Positions 56,294 through 64,000 of a stretch of 64,000 bases of DNA are shown here, piece after piece. Made by a program: the position numbers and the translations under genes. This DNA is from Hyphomicrobiales bacterium (lineage in GTDB: Bacteria > Pseudomonadota > Alphaproteobacteria > Rhizobiales > Xanthobacteraceae), in NCBI GenBank assembly GCA_009377755.1, contig WHTM01000021.1:18390-82389 (forward strand), in the 5' to 3' direction. Below the pieces are notes generated by a model that searched no databases, was not told the DNA's origin, and saw only the letters and a program-made list of their open reading frames with translations. The stretch's first letter is position 1, and each line of letters begins with the position of its first letter.

Positions 56294-59116
56294 ATGCGAA
56301 GCATCTCGCGCAGGCGCTTCCTTCAAACCGGTGCCGCGGCAGGCGTGGCCCTCAATGTCACCCTGCTGCCGCCGTCCGCTCACGCACGACTGATCGAAAC
56401 CCCGCCCCGCCCCGGCAAGGACTGGCTTACCGCCGACGACAGGCCGAGATACCGGCTCGACGCGCTTGCCAAGGTCACCGGAGCAAAGACGTTCTCACGC
56501 GACTACCGCGCCCGCGATCTCGCGGGCTGGCCGCCGGAGCAATCCCACGCATTCCTGATCCGCGCGACCAAGGCCGACCACCTGTTCGAGGGGATCGATC
56601 TTTCGGCCTTGGGCGACGATCTTAGGCCCGACCGCGTGGTGATGCACGAGGATCTCGTGGCCGATGGCGTCGCCATGCCGGAGCCTGGCTTCTACGGAAC
56701 CCTTTTCCTCGTGCCTCGAGGCCAGACCCCACAGCTACTCGGCCAACCGGTTGCGCTGCTCGTCTATCGCGACTTCGCCCGCTTCGACGTAGCGAAGCGC
56801 CGCATTCACTTCGACGATACGGTCGTCCGTTACGGCAAGCAGACGCCGTACAACCATCCGCCCCATTACGGCGCAGCGCGCTACGTTCGCATCGATGGCG
56901 GCTCGCCCGACGCGGACGATCGCTATTCGGCCTTCAAGGACACCGCTATCTTCGGGAGTTTCAAGGGCGATGACGTGGTGTGGCCCGCTGCCGGCGAAGG
57001 CGATGCCGCGGCGCGCGGCATGCAAGCGGCTGCGGAGATCGAAACGGAAATTGCGGCCACGGACGACGACGCGCTCGTGCTGAGGCGCAACTATGTCTCT
57101 CAATCGATCGATGCTTCCGCGATGGAGGCGGATAATGGGAACGTCTGGTACGACGCGACCGCAAACGTGCTGCACACGATGATCGCGACCCAGGCACCCT
57201 ACAAGATGGCAGAGCTCGCGGCGGAGCTCGTTTCGAAATCGAAATATCCTCTCAAGGAAGTCGATTTCAAGGTTGGGTACACGGTCGGCTACGGAACGAA
57301 GGACCACCACGTATTCCCGTTCTTCTGCGTAATGGCGGGGCTCTACGGCGACGGACAGCCGGTCCGGCTCGCCAATGATCGCTACGAGCAGTTTCAGATG
57401 GGCTTGAAGCGCCACGCGTTCTGGATGGACAACACGCTTGTCGTCGACCGCGCCAGCGGCAAGTTCCGCGCCATGGCCGGGCGCTTCAAGACGGATGGCG
57501 GCGGCCGGAAAAACTATTCGTTCGACGTCGCCATGGTGGGCGCAACGGCGGCGCAGTCTGTCTACTATCTGCCGAAGAGCGACTTCTCCGTCGCCGCCTT
57601 TGCCTCGCCAGCGGTGGAGGCCGGGTCGATGCGGGGCTATGGCACGCTGCAGACCATGTCGGCCACGGAGATGATGGTCGACGAGGCGGCGGAGCTTCTC
57701 GGCATCGACCCTATCGAACTGCGCCTGAGAAATGTCTTCCGCTCGGGTATGAAGAACACGCAAGGCGCCATTCCCGCCGGAGCGCTGCGCAACGAAGAAA
57801 TTCTCACCAAGGCAAAAGCCCACCCGCTGTGGACGGAACGGGCAGCTAAGAAGAAAGCGTTCGAGGCGGCCAATCCCGGCAAGAAGTACGGGGTCGGCTA
57901 TGGCCACGTGCAGAAGGATTATGGCGACGGCGCGGAGGCGGCGGTTGCTTCCATCGAGTTCGATCCGGACGGACGCGTCACGCTCCGCCATGTGGCCCAC
58001 GAGATGGGACCGGGGCCCACGACTTCGCAGCCGATCATGGCCGGCGAAATCCTGGGCCGCGTGCCGGACCACACGGAGTTCGGCATCGTGCGCTGGCCGC
58101 AACTGCCGCTCGAGACCACGGACGAGCCCTATACGATGAGCCAGGACGAGGAGGACCGGCGCAAGACAAACCCGCGCTGGACTCCGCGCTTCACCGCGGC
58201 GATCTCTGCCTCGAACAGCGTCTACTTTCTCGGCCACGCAACGCGCGAGGCGGCGCGCGCGCTTGTCGATTTTGCCGTCTGGCCGGCTGCGAAATCTCTC
58301 TGGTCGCGCGGTATCGCTGGCGGGATGCTCGCCTCCTACGAGGTGCGTCGGGAGAATCTCCGGCTTGCGGGCGGCAAGGTCGACGCCGGCGGCCTTCCGA
58401 CTCTAACCTTCGAGGACGTAGCCGCCGAGGCGCATCGCCTGGGGCTGGTCACCGGCGTGACCGTCCACACGTTCAATCGCTGGCAATGGGCCGAAGCCGA
58501 GTTCGATGTGCCGGGCTTGAGTCGGGTGCGGCTCGCGGCCGATGCGCTTGCATTGCGCTACGGCGAAGGCGCTCCACCCGAGCGAAAGACGCAGATGACG
58601 AGCGGCGGCTGGGATTTCGTCGAGCGCGCTACGGTTCGTTATCCGCCAATCCAGCGCAACAATGCGGAGGTTACTTATTACTCGCCGGTTGCGACGCTTG
58701 CCGAGGTCGCCATCGATACCGGGACGGGGGAGGTGAATCTCCTCTCGCATCACTCGCTGATGTACTGCGGCCGCCAGATTGTGCCGGAGTTGGTCTCCGG
58801 CCAAATCCAGGGCGGCGCCGCCATGGGGATCGGGCACGCGCTGAAAGAATACCTCCCGCTCTATGAAGGCGGCCCCGGCGACGGCACGTGGAATTGGAAT
58901 CGCTATGTGCTACCGAGAGCCAAGGACGTCGCTGTCTGGACGCAGACCGCCGAGGTCCTTCCGCCGCTCTCCGATAGCGATCCACCGAAGGGCATCGCGG
59001 AAGTGGTCATGATCGCGGTCGTGCCCGCCGTCGCCAATGCGATCGCCCACGCGACCGGCAAGCGCTTCTACGAACTGCCGATCACGCCCGACAAGATCCT
59101 GAAGGCCCTGTCATGA
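56294..59116 (+). CDS. Molybdenum hydroxylase large subunit, Tat-exported (IorB/xanthine dehydrogenase family)
   Basis: This is a 940-residue protein with AGGAGAGG before ATG 56294. The N-terminus SRRRFLQTGAAAGVALN is a twin-arginine signal, so it is exported folded. Molybdopterin-binding motifs include AGSMRGYGTLQTMSATEMMVDEAAELLGIDPIELRLRN and VTLRHVAHEMGPGPTTSQPIM. Near the end, LSDSDPPKGIAEVVMIAVVPAVANAI carries the catalytic Glu of the KGIxE motif. No fused cytochrome domain is present. With the [2Fe-2S] subunit and cytochrome it should oxidise an aldehyde or N-heterocycle in the periplasm; the substrate is unknown. Confidence 0.88.
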   Translation: MRSISRRRFLQTGAAAGVALNVTLLPPSAHARLIETPPRPGKDWLTADDRPRYRLDALAKVTGAKTFSRDYRARDLAGWPPEQSHAFLIRATKADHLFEGIDLSALGDDLRPDRVVMHEDLVADGVAMPEPGFYGTLFLVPRGQTPQLLGQPVALLVYRDFARFDVAKRRIHFDDTVVRYGKQTPYNHPPHYGAARYVRIDGGSPDADDRYSAFKDTAIFGSFKGDDVVWPAAGEGDAAARGMQAAAEIETEIAATDDDALVLRRNYVSQSIDASAMEADNGNVWYDATANVLHTMIATQAPYKMAELAAELVSKSKYPLKEVDFKVGYTVGYGTKDHHVFPFFCVMAGLYGDGQPVRLANDRYEQFQMGLKRHAFWMDNTLVVDRASGKFRAMAGRFKTDGGGRKNYSFDVAMVGATAAQSVYYLPKSDFSVAAFASPAVEAGSMRGYGTLQTMSATEMMVDEAAELLGIDPIELRLRNVFRSGMKNTQGAIPAGALRNEEILTKAKAHPLWTERAAKKKAFEAANPGKKYGVGYGHVQKDYGDGAEAAVASIEFDPDGRVTLRHVAHEMGPGPTTSQPIMAGEILGRVPDHTEFGIVRWPQLPLETTDEPYTMSQDEEDRRKTNPRWTPRFTAAISASNSVYFLGHATREAARALVDFAVWPAAKSLWSRGIAGGMLASYEVRRENLRLAGGKVDAGGLPTLTFEDVAAEAHRLGLVTGVTVHTFNRWQWAEAEFDVPGLSRVRLAADALALRYGEGAPPERKTQMTSGGWDFVERATVRYPPIQRNNAEVTYYSPVATLAEVAIDTGTGEVNLLSHHSLMYCGRQIVPELVSGQIQGGAAMGIGHALKEYLPLYEGGPGDGTWNWNRYVLPRAKDVAVWTQTAEVLPPLSDSDPPKGIAEVVMIAVVPAVANAIAHATGKRFYELPITPDKILKALS

Positions 59117-59658
59117 CGCTTCAGACAAAACCCCTAGCCCTTACGGCCAATGGCCGGCGCGTCGGTCCCGTCGATGTGCCGGAGGAAATCATGATGCTCG
59201 ATTTCCTCCACGAGTATCTCAACCTCACCGGTGCGCGGATGGGCTGCGGTCAGGGAATCTGTCATGCCTGTACGATAATCGTGGAGAACGAGGATGGCTC
59301 GCTCAGCGAGATGCGCACATGCATTACGGGAGCGCATTGGTTCGACGGCAAGCAGGTTCGGACGATCGAAGGCCATGCGAAGTACGACGCGAATGGCAAC
59401 CTTGCCGCGCTTTCGCCGGTGCAGCAGGCCTTCATCGAACACTTCTCCTTCCAATGCGGCTACTGCACGCCCGGTTTTGTCACCGCGGCTACCGTCCTCC
59501 TCGATCGGCTGAAACGCGAGCCGGTCTCCCGCGCGGAGCTCGATGAGGTCGTCACGACCACGCTCGACAAGCACATCTGCCGGTGCACCGGTTACGTACG
59601 GTATCTTCAAGCCGTTCGCGACCTCGTCCTCAAGACGCCCGGCCTATTGACCGGCTGA
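59113..59658 (+). CDS. [2Fe-2S] subunit of molybdenum hydroxylase
   Basis: This is a 181-residue protein overlapping the large subunit by ATGA. The plant-type ferredoxin site is GCGQGICHACTIIV with a further Cys in RTC, and the second cluster is QCGYCTPG and CRCTGY. It passes electrons from the molybdenum centre to the cytochrome encoded next. It lacks its own signal, so it should travel with the large subunit through the Tat system. Confidence 0.93.
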   Translation: MTLQTKPLALTANGRRVGPVDVPEEIMMLDFLHEYLNLTGARMGCGQGICHACTIIVENEDGSLSEMRTCITGAHWFDGKQVRTIEGHAKYDANGNLAALSPVQQAFIEHFSFQCGYCTPGFVTAATVLLDRLKREPVSRAELDEVVTTTLDKHICRCTGYVRYLQAVRDLVLKTPGLLTG

Positions 59659-59670
59659 TCGGGCGAGCTG

Positions 59671-60951
59671 ATGACGAAACGGAAAATCCTGCTCATTGCT
59701 GCCGCGGTCGTTGCCGCGGGTGTCGCGGCTGTTGCCGCAATCCCGCGCGCTTTTGAGACCAGCGTCGTCACGAAAGACGTCAATACGCCGCTTTCGGCCG
59801 ACCAGATGAAGCAGCTCGCCGAGCGCGGCGCTTATGTGGCGAGGGTTGCCGACTGCTACGCCTGTCACACGGCGAAGGAGGGCCCTGCCTGGGCCGGCGG
59901 AATGCCTTTCCATACGCCGTTCGGCACGATCTACGCGACCAATATCTCGCCGGACATGGAGTTCGGCATCGGGAGGTGGACGCGGGCCGAGTTTCATCGC
60001 GCGATGCAGGACGGCATCGGCAAGGACGGGAAGCCTCTTTACCCCGCCATGCCCTATACGTCCTACCGCCAGATGTCTGCGGACGATGTCGACGCGGTCT
60101 ATGCCTATCTCCTGACTCGCGCGCCGACGCGGGTCGAAAACCGCAAGAACGAACTCAGCTTCCCGTTCAGCATCCGCCAGCTTATGGCGTTCTGGAATGT
60201 CGTCAACCTGCGGCGCCACGGTTTCGTGGCCGATCCAGCGCACTCGGCGGTCCGGAATCGGGGCCGCTACATCGTCGACGCGCTCGCCCACTGCGGCGAA
60301 TGCCACACGCCGCGAAACGTGATGCAGGGCATGAAAGCGGCGGACTATCTAAAGGGCTCGGTGATCGAGGGCGTCGAGGCGCCGGACATTACCAAAGGGG
60401 GCCTCACACGGATGGGCTTCGACCCGCTTACGCTTGCGCGCTTCATGAAGTCCGGCCTATCGGCCCAGGGCTCGATGACGAACCAGATGTTCGAGGTCGT
60501 CCACTTCTCGACGCAGTACATGCGCGACGAGGATCTGCAGGCCATGGCGGCCTACCTGTTCCATCTCGAAAGCACGCCTAAAACGGAAACGGCGCCTCCG
60601 GCTCCGACGCCGGTCAGCATACCCACGCAGGTCGCCGATGCGGCGCGGGCCACCTACCGCAATCTCTGCGCAGGATGCCATGGCGCAGACGGCCAAGGCA
60701 TTCCGCACGTTGCCGTCCCGCTTTCGACGAACATATCGCTGCGCCTCGCGAGCCCGCGCGACCTGACCCAGGCCGTGCTGCACGGAATTCCGGCCCAGCG
60801 CTTCCCGGGACTCGAACGAATGGAGCCGATGCCGGAGTTCGCGCAGCTTATCGACGATCGGGCGATCGCCGATCTCGTCAACTGGATGCGCGCCCGGTGG
60901 GGCGGACAGCAGCCTAGCGTCACGGCCGAGGACATCGCGAAATTGAGGTAG
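59671..60951 (+). CDS. Three-haem cytochrome c, electron acceptor of the hydroxylase
   Basis: This is a 426-residue protein with an N-terminal membrane segment (ILLIAAAVVAAGVAAVAAIP). Three CxxCH sites are visible: CYACHT, CGECHT and CAGCHG. The first two domains resemble the cytochrome subunits of alcohol and aldehyde dehydrogenases (GMPFHTPFGTIYATNISPD, GFDPLTLARFMKSG). Axial Met candidates are in PAMPY and MEPMPEF. It lies 12 bp after the iron-sulfur subunit, so the three genes form one operon that delivers electrons to the respiratory chain. Confidence 0.92.
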   Translation: MTKRKILLIAAAVVAAGVAAVAAIPRAFETSVVTKDVNTPLSADQMKQLAERGAYVARVADCYACHTAKEGPAWAGGMPFHTPFGTIYATNISPDMEFGIGRWTRAEFHRAMQDGIGKDGKPLYPAMPYTSYRQMSADDVDAVYAYLLTRAPTRVENRKNELSFPFSIRQLMAFWNVVNLRRHGFVADPAHSAVRNRGRYIVDALAHCGECHTPRNVMQGMKAADYLKGSVIEGVEAPDITKGGLTRMGFDPLTLARFMKSGLSAQGSMTNQMFEVVHFSTQYMRDEDLQAMAAYLFHLESTPKTETAPPAPTPVSIPTQVADAARATYRNLCAGCHGADGQGIPHVAVPLSTNISLRLASPRDLTQAVLHGIPAQRFPGLERMEPMPEFAQLIDDRAIADLVNWMRARWGGQQPSVTAEDIAKLR

Positions 60952-61155
60952 GCTGGTCCGCTGAGGGAGAAGTCCGTTGATTATTGCCTCTTTGATCGTC
61001 CGGATTGGTCGTCCCGGTATGGCGTGACGTTCCAGAGTTATACCGTCAGCAGCGTTCGATACACACGTTCACCGACAGAGCGCTCGCGCAAAGGTTGACA
61101 ACGATAGTTGACGCTGTTTGACCGGTAAACCAACCAAAGCATCGAGCGTTTCGAC

Positions 61156-61341
61156 GTGACCCCAGCAGAAGTTCGCGAGCGAGTGCGTACCGCGGCTATC
61201 ACGCTGGTCCGCGAGCAGGGTCTTCCGAGGCTGGCCCAGTCGCTCGTCGCCAAGGCGGCCGGAGTCTCGCAGAGCCATCTAACCCATTATTTCCCCAAGC
61301 GCGTTGATCTCACGCCAACCCACCGATCCCGAGGATGTTGA
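61156..61341 (+). pseudogene. Truncated TetR-type regulator
   Basis: GTG 61156 starts a 61-residue frame with RERVRTAAITLVREQGLPRLAQSLVAKAAGVSQSHLTHYFPKRVDL, a complete TetR helix-turn-helix. The ligand-binding domain (about 130 residues) is missing; after DL the frame ends in THRSRGC and a stop. A new hydrolase reading begins at once. The stub is probably inactive, although a DNA-binding fragment could still be made. Confidence 0.7.
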
Positions 61342-61350
61342 ACGATCATC

Positions 61351-63115
61351 ATGACCGCCTGGCTCGACAACCTGATCCCACTCAAGGCCCCGCGTCTCGA
61401 TGAGCATCAACTTGCCGGCTGGCGGCCCAAGACAGTCGCCATGCAGGGCCTCGGCTGTCGGCTGCTCGCCGACCAGCGCGCACCGGTGGACAACAGCGTC
61501 TCGCTGTCGGCCGACGTTTATCTGCCCAAGCAACCGGGCCGCTATCCGGCGATCGTCCAGTTCGCCGCCTACAGCCGCGAGCTGCACTCGGCGGGCATCC
61601 CGACCGGCAGCAACGAGATTGGCGCACCGTCGGTGTCCACCGACCGCGGCTATGCCCAGGTGGTGCTGACGCGGCGCGGCATGGGGCGCTCAGACGGAGA
61701 GGCCGGCGTCTTCCTCAACAGCCAGGACGTCGACGATCACGAGCGCTGCATCGCCTGGGCGGCGGTGCAGCCATGGTGCGACGGCAACGTCGTGCTGTTC
61801 GGCACCTCCTACTACGGGTGTGCGCCGTTGCTCGTCGCACTGCGGCATCCGCCGGCGCTCAAGGCGATCTTCTGCAACGAGGTCTCCACCGATTATTTCC
61901 GCCATCTCATCGAGTTCGGCGGCGTGTTCGGGCTCTACTTCATCAATCTGTGGATGGGCGCCAATTTCACAGAGAAGATGTACCGGCTGCGCGTACCCCC
62001 GGTCGTGCGAGCGCTGATCAGCCACATCACCAACTCGCCCCTTAAGCCGATCTGGCAGCGGATGGTGATGAAGCGGATGGACGCGATCTACCGAAGCTTC
62101 ATGAGCAAGACGCCAATAAAGCCTGCGCGCGAATGGTATGCAAACTGGATGATTGACGGCAAGACGCGCGAAAGGAACGTGATGCCACCGGGGCCCTCCG
62201 CTGAGCTTGGGAAAATCGAGGTTCCCTTTGTCGTCGCGCAGAACCTCGGCTACTTCAACATGCATCAGTTCGGCTGCTACGACCTCTTCGAGAAAGTCGG
62301 CGGACCGCAAATGGATGATCCTCGGACAGCCGCACTATGACCTGCCGGTTTACGACTGGCAGCTTGAGGCGCTCGCCTTCTTCGATCACATCCTGCGCGG
62401 GACTGACAACGGTTACGCCGAACAGCCGCGGGTGCGATACTGGCTCGATGGCGAGGAGCGTTACATGGGAGCCGACTCCTTCCCGATTCTCGGCAGCAAA
62501 CCGGTGCGCTTGTATCTCACCTCCGGTGGCGCCGATGCGGCGACACACGCTCTGACGCGCGATCCCCCTGCCGGCGGGGCAAACAGCTGGGCGGCGATAC
62601 CGATAGGCCTGCCGATAATTGGCGGATTCGATGAAGTGGCCAACCAGATGCTGACCTACGAGCTGCGCGTCGACCGTGACATGCGATTCGCAGGTCCAGT
62701 CTCGATGCATCTCAGCTTCAGCTGCAACGAGATCGACTCGCATATCGTGGCGCGGCTCGGCCGGGTCGGCGCTGACGGAAGCTATCATCTCCTGTCTCTG
62801 GGCACGATTAGGCCGGCATGTCGCACGCGGGATCACGAACGCAGCACGGCCTGCGAGATCGTTCTCGACACCGGGCGGCAACCGCTGACGCCGGGCGAGC
62901 CGCTGTCGCTGTCGTTCAGCCTAACCCCAGCGCCGACGCGGCTACGGCCCGGCGACAAGCTTCGGTTGGACGTAGCAAGCCGCGCCGATCTCCTGAAGAG
63001 CGACGTCAGCCACGGTTACGTACACTTCGACCTGCCGGCCCCGCCCTACTTCTCGCGGAACACTCTGCACTACGGGCCGAATTGCTGTATGGAGCTCTGG
63101 CGGGTCGACCCCTGA
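61351..63115 (+). pseudogene. CocE/NonD family hydrolase with a frameshift
   Basis: From ATG 61351 the frame reads a CocE-like alpha/beta hydrolase up to FEKVGGPQ near 62310, with nucleophile motif GTSYYGCAPLL and RRGMGRSDGEAGVF. It then shifts. The continuation KWMILGQPHYDLPVYDWQLEALAFFDHIL is in the next frame and runs to 63115 through a jelly-roll C-terminal domain (RLYLTSGGADA, PGDKLRLDVASR). One indel near 62305-62312 explains both halves. The whole would be about 588 residues, normal for the family. Confidence 0.85.
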
Positions 63116-63410
63116 GCCGCAGACCGCCGACCACGAGCCGTTTCGCCCGGCCGCCCCAGCAGCCAAACAGTTAGAGTTTTTCGCTGTTGATTTTGAAGGG
63201 GAAGATGGCCCATCAAAAAATTCCTGGTCTCAACGACGATCGAGATCAATCGGCCGATTTTCGAATCTCAAGCGAGAATGACATTATCGACTCAGCGGAG
63301 AAAGACCGTCAGCCTTAACTCAAAGATCGCGGCCAGCGATAACCCGGAGTCGCTTGATGAAGTGGCATTCCCCATCCAACAGCACCGGATGGAGATTCCA
63401 GGACGGCAGC

Positions 63411-63902
63411 TCAACTTTCCAAAGACCAGCGGTCGACCACGTTGTATTGCGTGAGCCATAGCTCGCTGTGGATGAGGGTGAATTCGTTGACCACAAAGCG
63501 GATGGGCTTGATCGCTTGCATGGGGATCGGCTTTGCACCGTAAAACAATGTCATATGTGGCGTAAAATGCTCCGCTGCCCTCAATCCGTTTTTCTCCATA
63601 GCGGCGCCGAGAACCTTGTGGAGCTCCAACAGAGCATCTCCCTCGCCGAGCAAAACCAGCGGCCGCCTACGTGGTCTGCCATTAGTCGATGGGGCACCCT
63701 CAAAGCTCTTGATGAAACGGAACGTCATCTCGAACGGATGCATTGAAACGGCTTTCCCGGCCTGCCTCGCCGCATAAGTGAACTTGGTTCGCAGACGCTT
63801 GTAATCTCCAGCGTGATGCAGCGAGACGTGCAGACGCTCCGTCTTAAGCCGTGCCCCTTCCAGATGATGTTCGCAAACGAACCGCTCTCTGCCGCGCGAC
63901 AA
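63411..63902 (-). CDS. 2'-5' RNA ligase-like 2H protein lacking its first strand
   Basis: This is a 163-residue frame from TTG 63902 that carries both HxT/S motifs of the 2H superfamily: ERLHVSLHHAG and FTPHMTLFYG. Family members begin with about 20 more residues of the LFFALxPD type, and an in-frame TGA lies directly upstream of the TTG, so the N-terminus is missing. The protein may be inactive or badly folded. The 295 bp between this and the hydrolase pseudogene show no gene. Confidence 0.7.
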   Translation of the reverse strand: MSRGRERFVCEHHLEGARLKTERLHVSLHHAGDYKRLRTKFTYAARQAGKAVSMHPFEMTFRFIKSFEGAPSTNGRPRRRPLVLLGEGDALLELHKVLGAAMEKNGLRAAEHFTPHMTLFYGAKPIPMQAIKPIRFVVNEFTLIHSELWLTQYNVVDRWSLES

Positions 63903-63941
63903 TCAAGGTGAGACGTCAGCGTCAATCAGGATGAGAATGCG

Positions 63942-64000
63942 CCGGGGGGTGGGTTGACGGAGGGAGGGCGTAGCCCGACCGACGGCAGTCCACCCCCCGG
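63942..64000. repeat. Terminal inverted repeat, cut by the window edge
   Basis: CCGGGGGGTGG at 63942-63952 and CCACCCCCCGG at 63990-64000 are perfect 11-bp arms around 37 bp containing GGGAGGGCGTAGCCC. The element may continue past the window. It lies upstream of the truncated RNA ligase-like gene. Confidence 0.55.

Noticed and set aside
56735..58237. A 500-codon reverse frame inside the molybdenum hydroxylase gene
   Set aside because: It is antisense to a gene with clear motifs and has a shadow-frame composition rich in Arg, His and Val.

Overview
This window is a high-GC chromosomal segment from an alphaproteobacterium, most likely of the order Hyphomicrobiales (Rhizobiales), Bradyrhizobium/Xanthobacteraceae-like. 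The call rests on the gene order yicC-mltG-fabF-acpP-fabG-fabD, rpsF-rpsR-DUF2232-rplI, dnaB-alr-radA-cvpA-purF and der-(lipoprotein)-(YfgM-like protein), on four scattered Bug/TctC-type solute-binding proteins, and on REP-like palindromes between genes. No tRNA, rRNA, CRISPR array or complete insertion sequence was recognised.

Layout. 1-6348 (minus strand) carries the end of yicC, the peptidoglycan terminase mltG and the fatty-acid block fabF/acpP/fabG/fabD. 6472-8972 is a divergent pair, an MFS exporter and a cytosolic-looking binding-protein homologue, lying between the fab block and the ribosomal protein genes. 9215-20776 (plus strand) is conserved core: S6, S18, a DUF2232 membrane protein, L9, cyclopropane fatty acid synthase, DnaB, alanine racemase, RadA, CvpA and PurF. 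20991-32038 mixes core genes (der, panB, prfC) with a Spy-like periplasmic protein, SDR and MFS genes, a lipoprotein, a NnrU-family protein and two Bug proteins. 32274-40499 is accessory: a FAD oxidoreductase, two more Bug proteins, a B12-type radical SAM protein behind a 36-bp perfect palindrome, an SDR without the usual catalytic residues, and a wrecked ECF41-type sigma factor gene interrupted by two miniature CTAG-bounded palindromic elements.

40797-51777 is an envelope and stress region: a von Willebrand A protein, an ArsC/Spx-like protein, decayed MntA-HepT toxin-antitoxin genes, a PsiF-like protein, YidB, GlsB/YeaQ, a secreted lipase-like hydrolase, an LprI-like protein, LemA with two TPM-domain proteins, and a YidB-OmpA fusion. 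52121-55981 encodes a complete cytochrome bo3 ubiquinol oxidase (cyoABCD). 56294-60951 encodes a Tat-exported molybdenum hydroxylase with a [2Fe-2S] subunit and a three-haem cytochrome c. Together these two blocks suggest periplasmic substrate oxidation and aerobic respiration side by side. 61156-64000 is decaying DNA: a TetR stub, a frameshifted CocE/NonD hydrolase and a 2'-5' RNA ligase-like gene that has lost its N-terminus.

The observations most worth following are the CTAG-bounded miniature elements, whose insertion into the sigma factor gene can be reconstructed to the base, the two long perfect palindromes with matching AGCCAA/TTGGCT ends, the decayed MntA-HepT pair, the SDR without a catalytic triad, and the YidB-OmpA fusion.
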